A model generated the notes under the pieces. That model saw only the letters and a program-made list of their open reading frames with translations, made no database searches and was not told the origin of the DNA. Of a stretch of 22,198 nt of DNA, positions 7,699 through 12,859 are shown in pieces; the stretch's first letter is position 1; each line of letters begins with the position of its first letter. The stretch is from JBOGWA01 sp050693155 (lineage in GTDB: Bacteria; Actinomycetota; UBA4738; CALAEC01): the NCBI GenBank assembly GCA_050693155.1, contig JBOGWA010000151.1:1-22198 (forward strand), given 5' to 3'. The translations under genes were made by a program, and so were the position numbers.

Positions 7699-8561
7699 GG
7701 TTCGCGAAGTATCACGGCACCGGCAACGACTTCGTGCTCATCGAGGATGTCGCGGACGAGTTCACCCTCACCGCGCCGCTTGTGGCCGGGGTGTGCGATC
7801 GTCGATTCGGCGTCGGAGCGGACGGCGTCATTCGAATCGCCCCCGCCGCCGAGGGCGACTTCCTGATGGACTACAGGAACGCCAACGGTGAGCTGGCGGA
7901 GATGTGTGGAAACGGGATTCGGTGCCTCGCGAAGTACGCCTACGACCGAGGACTGACGCGCGAGACCCGACTGCTGATCGAGACCCGTGCCGGCATGAAG
8001 CCCGTCACCTTGAACGTCGAGGGTGACCGGGTAGCCGCGGTGCGCGTCGACATGGGCGAGCCGGCGCTCGCCCGAGGGGCGATGCCAATGGCCGGCGCGT
8101 TCGAGGAGCGCTTCATCGAGCAGCCGTTCATGGTCGACGGAACCGAATACCGGGCCACCGCCGTCTCCATGGGCAACCCGCATCTGGTGCTCTTCGGCGC
8201 GACCGACCTGGATGCCATCGACCTCCCGCGTATCGGTCCGATGGTGGAGCATCACCGCGACTTCCCGGAGCGGACGAACGTCGAATTCGTCCGGGTTCAG
8301 GGCGGCGCCGTCGAGGCGAGGGTCTGGGAGCGCGGCTCGGGGGAGACCATGGCCTGCGGCACCGGTGGTTGTGCCGCCTTCGTCGCGTCGAACATCGCGG
8401 GGCTTGTCGGGACCGAGGCCACCGTCCGCTTTCCCGGTGGAACCCTCCGTGTCGAATGGGCGAAGGACGGCCGGATCTACCTCACCGGACCGGCGGTGCA
8501 CGTCTTCGACGGAGAGCTCGACCCGGATGCGGTCGTCGCGCGAGCGGAGGCGGTGCGATGA
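7695..8561 (+). CDS. dapF: Diaminopimelate epimerase
   Basis: The 288-aa protein has both halves of the DapF fold with the two catalytic cysteines: C71 in the EMCGNGIRC motif and C221 in the TMACGTGGC motif. It begins with the usual FAKYHGTGNDFV strand. DapF interconverts LL- and meso-2,6-diaminopimelate, the last step before meso-DAP is used for peptidoglycan or lysine. It overlaps miaA upstream and the aminotransferase downstream by four bases each (ATGA), so all three are one translationally coupled unit. The pairing with the next gene suggests that the LL-DAP substrate here comes by the direct aminotransferase route. Both active-site cysteines and the length are normal for the family. Confidence 0.97.
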   Translation: MRFAKYHGTGNDFVLIEDVADEFTLTAPLVAGVCDRRFGVGADGVIRIAPAAEGDFLMDYRNANGELAEMCGNGIRCLAKYAYDRGLTRETRLLIETRAGMKPVTLNVEGDRVAAVRVDMGEPALARGAMPMAGAFEERFIEQPFMVDGTEYRATAVSMGNPHLVLFGATDLDAIDLPRIGPMVEHHRDFPERTNVEFVRVQGGAVEARVWERGSGETMACGTGGCAAFVASNIAGLVGTEATVRFPGGTLRVEWAKDGRIYLTGPAVHVFDGELDPDAVVARAEAVR

Positions 8562-9712
8562 GGCTTGCCCGCCGGCTGGACACCATCCCCCCGTACCTGT
8601 TCGCGGAGCTCGATCGGAAGATCGAGGAACGGAGAGCTGCCGGTGTGGACGTGATCTCCCTCGCCGTGGGCGACCCGGACCTCCCGACGCCGCCTCATGT
8701 CGTTGAGGCATTGCAGGAGTCGGCGAGCGATCCAAGCACCCACCGTTACCCCTCGTACTACGGCATGCCCGAGCTTCGGCGGGCGATCGCGGGGTGGTAC
8801 GAGCGTAGGTTCGGCGTCGACCTGGATCCGGAGACCGAGGTTCAGCCCCTCATCGGGTCCAAGGAGGGGATCGCCCATCTCCCTCTGGCGGTGCTCGATT
8901 CTGGTGACGAGGCGCTTGTCGCCGACCCGGGCTACCCGGTGTACGAGGTAGCAACACGGCTCGCGGGGGGCAAGCCGATCCCGCTGCCGCTGTCTTCCGA
9001 TCGCGAGTGGCTGGCGGACCTCGGGAGCGCGAAGGTGTCCCAGGCGACGAAGATGCTTTGGCTCAACTACCCGAACAATCCCACGGCCGCTGTGGCCGAG
9101 CCCGCATTTTTCGACGAGGCCGTGGCCTTCGCGAAGGCGCACGAGCTCCTCCTCGCGCACGATGCGGCGTACACGGAGCTCACCTACGAGGGCTTCGTGG
9201 CCCCGAGCGCGCTCCAGTCGGCGGGGGCAAAGGACGTCGTGATCGAGTTCGGCTCGGCTTCGAAGACCTACAACATGACCGGATGGCGGATCGGGTGGGC
9301 AGTCGGGAACGCCGGCGCGATCCGTGCGCTCGCGACCATCAAGACCAACATCGATTCGGGAATCTTCGGCGCCGTCCAGCGCGCAACGATCGCGGCGCTC
9401 GAGGGACCGCAGGATCATCTCGAGGAGATGCGTGCCGTCTATCAGAAGCGGCGAGACGTGGTCGTTGGCGCCCTGCATGCGCTCGGGTGGGACCTCGAGG
9501 CGCCGCGGGGCTCGATCTACGTCTGGTTTCCGACCCGGGACGGAGCCGGCTCCACTGAATTCGCCGCGCTCCTTCTCGACCGGGCCGGCGTCGTCGTTTC
9601 CCCCGGGAACGGGTACGGGCCTGGAGGGGAGGGATACTGCCGCATCTCTCTGACCATCGCCGACGACCGGCTCGGCCTCGCGATGGAGCGAATCCGCGAG
9701 GCGCTCGAATGA
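8558..9712 (+). CDS. dapL: Class I/II PLP aminotransferase, probably LL-diaminopimelate aminotransferase
   Basis: The 384-aa fold-type I aminotransferase has an N-terminal LAVGDPDLPTP segment, a YPNNPT motif at residues 171-176, the PLP lysine K236 in SASKTYNMTGWRIGW, and the C-terminal substrate arginine in YCRISLT. The start ATG 8558 overlaps the dapF stop (ATGA); longer in-frame extensions fall inside dapF. By sequence alone it could be an aspartate or other aromatic/branched substrate enzyme. The overlap with dapF favours DapL, which converts tetrahydrodipicolinate to LL-diaminopimelate using glutamate, exactly the substrate of DapF. Family is certain; substrate is inferred from context and general resemblance to the shorter DapL class. 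No dapC, dapD or dapE gene is in the window. Confidence 0.85.
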   Translation: MRLARRLDTIPPYLFAELDRKIEERRAAGVDVISLAVGDPDLPTPPHVVEALQESASDPSTHRYPSYYGMPELRRAIAGWYERRFGVDLDPETEVQPLIGSKEGIAHLPLAVLDSGDEALVADPGYPVYEVATRLAGGKPIPLPLSSDREWLADLGSAKVSQATKMLWLNYPNNPTAAVAEPAFFDEAVAFAKAHELLLAHDAAYTELTYEGFVAPSALQSAGAKDVVIEFGSASKTYNMTGWRIGWAVGNAGAIRALATIKTNIDSGIFGAVQRATIAALEGPQDHLEEMRAVYQKRRDVVVGALHALGWDLEAPRGSIYVWFPTRDGAGSTEFAALLLDRAGVVVSPGNGYGPGGEGYCRISLTIADDRLGLAMERIREALE

Positions 9713-11034
9713 ATCGAGACGGTAAGCGCACGGTTTCGGAATCCCCACTCTCGGCGCGCTGGCGACCGGCCGTTCGGGAGCGAGCCGTTCTCGTCGGCGT
9801 AGACCGCTCGGGCGACGACGGCATGCTCGACGAGCTTGCCGCGCTCGCGGAGACCGCCGGCGCCGAGTCCGTCGGTCGCGTCGTGCAACGGCGGGACGAG
9901 CCGGATCCTGCAACATTCATCGGAAAGGGAAAGCTGGGCGAGGTTCACGCGCTCGTTCACAGCTCCGACGCCGGCTTGGTCGTCTTCGACGACGAGCTGA
10001 CGCCGGGCCAGCTCCGGAAGGTCGAGGAGAAACTCGGCGTCAAGGTCGTCGACCGAACAGCGCTGATCCTGGACATCTTCGCCCTTCACGCGCGCTCCCG
10101 CGAAGGCAAGACCCAGGTCGAGCTGGCCCAGCACAACTACCTGCTCCCTCGTTTGCGAGGTTGGGGCGAGGCGATGTCGCGACTCGGGGGTGGCATCGGA
10201 ACGCGAGGACCCGGCGAGACGAAGCTCGAGGTGGACCGCCAGCACATCAAACGCCGGATCTCCAGGCTCCGAGAAGAGATCCGGGAGCTGGGACGGGCAC
10301 GAAAGCTGAAGCGCTCACGACGGGAGCGCTCGGCCGTACCGCAGGTCGCCCTCGCCGGCTACACGAACGCCGGCAAGTCCACGCTAATGAACGCGGTGGT
10401 CGCCGCCGATGTGCTCGTCGCCGACCAGCTCTTCGCCACGCTCGATCCGACGGTTCGCCGACTCCGGCTACCGGGTGGCCGACGGGTCACGATCTCTGAC
10501 ACGGTCGGGTTCGTGAGGAAGCTGCCCCACGACCTGGTCGAGGCATTCCGCTCGACGCTCGAGGAGATCGCCGACGCGTCATTGATCCTCCATGTTGCCG
10601 ACGCGGCCGCGCGAGACCTTGACGAGCAGATCAAGGCCGTCCGGGACGTACTCGCGGAGATCGGAGCCGGTGGCGTTCCGGAGCTGCTCGTTCTCAACAA
10701 ATCCGACCTCGTCTCCGAGACCGAGCGGGCTCGCCTCCGCAGGAGCTACCCGGACTCCGTCGTGATCTCATCTCTCGAGGGCGAGGGCCTCGATGAATTG
10801 CTCCAGCGTGTGGAGGCGAGGCTCCCAGGCGCGCCGATCGAGATCCGGGCGCTCGTTCCGTACGTCCGCCAGGACGTGGTCGCCCGTCTCTATCGAGAGG
10901 CGGAGGTGCTGGAAGCCGAGCAGCAAGAAGGCGGCACGCTGGTGTCGGCGAGAGTTCGGGAACAGCATCTGCCCTGGCTTCGAGAGTTCCTGGTGAAGCC
11001 GGTCTCCCGCCGGGCGAGTCTTGGCAGCGCCTAG
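9709..11034 (+). CDS. hflX: HflX ribosome-associated GTPase
   Basis: The 441-aa protein has the HflX-specific N-terminal domain (RDEPDPATFIGKGKLGE near residues 62-78), the family hallmark SRLGGGIGTRGPGETKLE (about 157-174), a basic coiled-coil linker and a G domain: G1 GYTNAGKST (217-225), the switch segment FATLDPTVR (242-250), G3 DTVGF (264-268) and G4 NKSD (330-333). HflX binds the 50S subunit and splits or rescues stalled ribosomes under stress. The start ATG overlaps the upstream stop, so it is the last gene of the rny-to-hflX operon. Its TAG stop sits in a CTAG palindrome that also supplies the stop of convergent lexA. Confidence 0.97.
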   Translation: MNRDGKRTVSESPLSARWRPAVRERAVLVGVDRSGDDGMLDELAALAETAGAESVGRVVQRRDEPDPATFIGKGKLGEVHALVHSSDAGLVVFDDELTPGQLRKVEEKLGVKVVDRTALILDIFALHARSREGKTQVELAQHNYLLPRLRGWGEAMSRLGGGIGTRGPGETKLEVDRQHIKRRISRLREEIRELGRARKLKRSRRERSAVPQVALAGYTNAGKSTLMNAVVAADVLVADQLFATLDPTVRRLRLPGGRRVTISDTVGFVRKLPHDLVEAFRSTLEEIADASLILHVADAAARDLDEQIKAVRDVLAEIGAGGVPELLVLNKSDLVSETERARLRRSYPDSVVISSLEGEGLDELLQRVEARLPGAPIEIRALVPYVRQDVVARLYREAEVLEAEQQEGGTLVSARVREQHLPWLREFLVKPVSRRASLGSA

Positions 11035-11639
11035 ACGCGTCGCAGAACCGAGACCACGACCCCGAGGATTCGCCCCCCATCGGGCATGGGGAACGACTCC
11101 AACGCCCCGTTCTCGGGAACGAGCGTAAGGCCGCCGCCTCGACGCCGCAGTCGCTTCACGGTGGCCTCGTCCTCGGCAGGGCCCGGAAGCAGCGCCGCCA
11201 CGATGTCGCCATCCTGCGCGATGTCTTGCTTGCGGACGATCACGACGTCGCCGTCGAGGATCCCCGCGTCGATCATCGAGTCGCCGACCACTCTGAGAGC
11301 GAAGTGCTCTTCGCCTGCGTATGCCGCCGGCATCGCGAGGTGCTCTTCGAAGTGTTCGTCCGCAAGGAGAGGAGCCCCGGCGGCGATTCGCCCAACGAGC
11401 GGGACGGTAACCGATTGGGCTCGACTTGCCCCTCCCACCTCAATGGCTCGCGGCTTCGTGGGGTCCCGGCGAAGCAGTCCCTTTCGCTCGAGGTTCGAAA
11501 GCTGCGCGTGGACGCTCGATGAAGAGGTAAGCCCGACCGCTTCGCCGATCTCACGCACGGTCGGGGGATAGCCTCGTTCCTCGACGGTCCTCCGGATGAA
11601 CTCGAGGATGCGCTGCTGCCGGAGAGTGACGTGCTCCAT
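11031..11639 (-). CDS. lexA: LexA SOS repressor
   Basis: The 202-aa LexA begins at ATG 11639 (minus strand). It has the winged-HTH domain with TVREIGEAVGLTSSSSVHAQL (residues about 27-47), the Ala-Gly autocleavage bond A87-G88 in the VGRIAAGAP loop, and the Ser-Lys catalytic pair S121 (GDSM) and K162 (ATVKR) of the S24 peptidase domain. RecA filaments trigger its self-cleavage, which releases SOS genes. An earlier in-frame start upstream would run through the promoter boxes and is rejected. A TAGTCT -10 element seven bases before the ATG suggests a leaderless transcript. LexA boxes upstream and at recA match its expected target. It converges with hflX with a four-base overlap. Confidence 0.97.
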   Translation of the reverse strand: MEHVTLRQQRILEFIRRTVEERGYPPTVREIGEAVGLTSSSSVHAQLSNLERKGLLRRDPTKPRAIEVGGASRAQSVTVPLVGRIAAGAPLLADEHFEEHLAMPAAYAGEEHFALRVVGDSMIDAGILDGDVVIVRKQDIAQDGDIVAALLPGPAEDEATVKRLRRRGGGLTLVPENGALESFPMPDGGRILGVVVSVLRRV

Positions 11640-11646
11640 GGAAGGC

Positions 11647-11685
11647 AGACTAGCACCCAGGCGTCCCTGAAGCAAACATGTGTTC
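11647..11685 (-). promoter_or_regulatory. lexA promoter with a near-perfect LexA box
   Basis: On the minus strand a -35 TTGCTT (plus coordinates 11670-11675) and a -10 TAGTCT (11647-11652) are 17 bp apart, and the -10 ends seven bases before the lexA ATG, so the mRNA is probably leaderless. GAACACATGTTT (11674-11685, read on the minus strand) is a LexA box with one mismatch in the last base of the second half-site. It overlaps the -35 element, a standard position for autorepression. Confidence 0.65.
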
Positions 11686-11690
11686 GATCC

Positions 11691-11719
11691 TTGACGATCG
11701 AACCCATGTTCGAGATACT
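11691..11719 (+). promoter_or_regulatory. SOS promoter of the LysM gene with a perfect LexA box in the spacer
   Basis: TTGACG (11691-11696) and GATACT (11714-11719) are 17 bp apart. The spacer holds TCGAACCCATGTTCGA (11698-11713), an exact 16-bp LexA palindrome. The geometry is nearly identical to the recA promoter. Transcription would start about seven bases after the -10, on or next to GTG 11726, implying a leaderless message. Confidence 0.82.
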
Positions 11720-11725
11720 GGGCCC

Positions 11726-12046
11726 GTGACTCGAACACGAGTTCGATTCGGGCGAGGTCTCCTGGCCGGAGCTCTGGCGGCGTCGGCGGTTCTGGCGATC
11801 GGCCGAGCGGCGAGCGGGGCCGGCGAGGGTCCGTCGGCCGGTATCACCCCCTTGACGGTGGATGCCGCCGCGCCCGAGGCCGAGCGATACGTCGTCCGGC
11901 CCGGGGACACCCTCTGGGAGATCGCGCGACGATGGGTTGGAGCGGAGGAGGATCCTCGGCCTCTGATCACACAGATCGTGCGGGCCAACGGCCTGATCGA
12001 CTCCCGAGTTCTCGCGGGACAGTCACTCCTCATACCGAGCGCCTGA
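11726..12046 (+). CDS. SOS-controlled LysM membrane protein, likely cell-division inhibitor (YneA / ChiZ type)
   Basis: Starting at GTG 11726 the product is 106 aa: a short basic N-terminus, one hydrophobic helix (about residues 11-30), a Pro/Ala-rich linker and a LysM peptidoglycan-binding domain (about 54-104, YVVRPGDTLWEIARRW to LAGQSLLIPSA). This matches the layout of Bacillus YneA and of the LysM protein encoded beside lexA in Mycobacterium tuberculosis (Rv2719c/ChiZ), which delay division during the SOS response. The gene is divergent from lexA, has a LexA-box promoter, and a further perfect LexA box overlaps its first codons. The 11726 start is chosen because an ATG at 11678 lies upstream of the promoter. 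The molecular target in the division machinery is not visible. Domain calls are firm; division arrest is inferred from position and architecture. Confidence 0.88.
   Translation: MTRTRVRFGRGLLAGALAASAVLAIGRAASGAGEGPSAGITPLTVDAAAPEAERYVVRPGDTLWEIARRWVGAEEDPRPLITQIVRANGLIDSRVLAGQSLLIPSA
11731..11746 (+). promoter_or_regulatory. Third LexA box, inside the first codons of the LysM gene
   Basis: TCGAACACGAGTTCGA is an exact 16-bp palindrome fitting CGAAC-N4-GTTCG. Its centre lies 33 bp (about three helical turns) from the centre of the box at 11698-11713, so both can be bound on the same DNA face. It overlaps codons 2-7, so these codons also serve as an operator. Confidence 0.8.
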
Positions 12047-12124
12047 TCTCCGCAGGGGTGGATCCCGGGGTGAGATCGCAAGATGTTGTGCTCGGGAATC
12101 GGCAAGGGCAAGATGTGGGGGCCC

Positions 12125-12604
12125 ATGCGGTGTATGTGGTGCGGCAACCAAGAGACGCGGGTCGTCGACTCTCGGCCGGGGGAAGACGGAGCGCTGATCA
12201 GAAGGCGCCGGGAGTGTCTTCGGTGTGGCCGGCGGTTTACGACCTTCGAGCGAGCCGAGCCGCTAGGCATCACGGTGATCAAACGGGACGGGTCGAAGGA
12301 GCCATACCGGCGGGAGAAGCTCGTCGACGGCCTCCAGAAAGCGATCACGAACCGCCCGGTAACCGAGGAGCAGGTTGCCCGAATCACGGACCGGGTCGAA
12401 GAGCGACTGAGGCGTCGGGGTCCGGAGGTGACGACGCAGGAGGTCGGCCTCGAGGCGCTCAGGCTGCTCGGGCGTCTGGACGAAGTCGCCTACATGCGTT
12501 TCGCCTCCGTCTACAAGGACTTCCAGGAGCTCACCGACTTCGAACGGGAGCTGGGCCTCCTTCTTCAGAAGAAGGAGCCAAAGCCGCGCACCGCCCGAAA
12601 ATAG
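12125..12604 (+). CDS. nrdR: Transcriptional repressor NrdR
   Basis: From ATG 12125 the 159-aa protein begins MRCMWCG, and the zinc ribbon ligands are C3, C6, C31 and C34, followed by the RRFTTFERAE motif and an ATP-cone domain (about 46-136) with ITVIKRDGSKEPY. NrdR senses ATP/dATP and represses ribonucleotide reductase genes by binding paired boxes; such boxes lie just downstream, before nrdJ. An upstream in-frame ATG at 12083 would add 14 unlikely residues before the zinc ribbon. The 78-base gap after the LysM gene contains no TA dinucleotide, hence no plausible -10 box, so nrdR is probably transcribed from the SOS promoter of the LysM gene. Length and all ligands are normal. Confidence 0.95.
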   Translation: MRCMWCGNQETRVVDSRPGEDGALIRRRRECLRCGRRFTTFERAEPLGITVIKRDGSKEPYRREKLVDGLQKAITNRPVTEEQVARITDRVEERLRRRGPEVTTQEVGLEALRLLGRLDEVAYMRFASVYKDFQELTDFERELGLLLQKKEPKPRTARK

Positions 12605-12639
12605 CCTTCCCACGAGGGACCTGCGAGAAGACCGCCCAA

Positions 12640-12687
12640 ACACAACATGTAGTGGCTCGTAGTGGCCATGACCACAATAAACTGTGG
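12640..12687 (+). promoter_or_regulatory. Pair of NrdR boxes upstream of nrdJ
   Basis: ACACAACATGTAGTGG (12640-12655) and CCACAATAAACTGTGG (12672-12687) both resemble the 16-bp NrdR box, whose core is close to ACACTATATATAGTGT. Their centres are 32 bp apart, about three helical turns, which is the spacing expected for cooperative NrdR binding. They lie between the two genes of an nrdR-nrdJ pair. Confidence 0.75.
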
Positions 12688-12696
12688 TACGGTGGG

Positions 12697-12724
12697 TTGA
12701 CACCGATGAGGCCGTGAGTAGAAT
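12697..12724 (+). promoter_or_regulatory. nrdJ promoter
   Basis: TTGACA (12697-12702) and TAGAAT (12719-12724), 16 bp apart, are the closest match to a consensus promoter in the window. The start would be near 12730, right at the beginning of the short repeat array. The NrdR boxes end nine bases before the -35 element, so repression would act from upstream or by blocking polymerase contacts. Confidence 0.65.
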
Positions 12725-12734
12725 CACGCTGTTG

Positions 12735-12832
12735 TTATTCCGAAGGTGATTCGGGAAGGTCATTTCGGAAAGGTCATTTCGGAGGGTCATTCCGAAGGTC
12801 GTTCGGAAGGTCGTTCGGAAGGTATGTCGGGA
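12735..12832 (+). repeat. Degenerate 12-14-bp tandem repeat before nrdJ
   Basis: About seven head-to-tail copies of a unit like GGTCATTTCGGAA are visible: units start at 12745, 12758, 12772, 12785, 12797, 12809 and 12821, with lengths 13, 14, 13, 12, 12, 12 and 12. The copies at 12797 and 12809 are identical (GGTCGTTCGGAA). A weaker copy may precede them. The array falls in the predicted 5' leader of nrdJ. If an upstream GTG (12746) were used it would encode Ser-Glu-Gly-(His/Arg) repeats. Confidence 0.8.
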
Positions 12833-12859
12833 TTCGCCCGTTTCGAAGGGGGGGAGAAG

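Noticed and set aside
11678..11725. A longer LysM protein starting at ATG 11678
   Set aside because: The extra codons lie across the LexA boxes and upstream of the predicted -10 element, so they would not be transcribed from the SOS promoter.
12605..12745. A cobalamin riboswitch before the B12-dependent nrdJ
   Set aside because: The gap is only about 140 bases, is filled by NrdR boxes, promoter and repeats, and has no recognisable B12-box segment.
12735..12832. A CRISPR-like array
   Set aside because: Units are 12-14 bp, contiguous and without spacers, and no cas gene is present.
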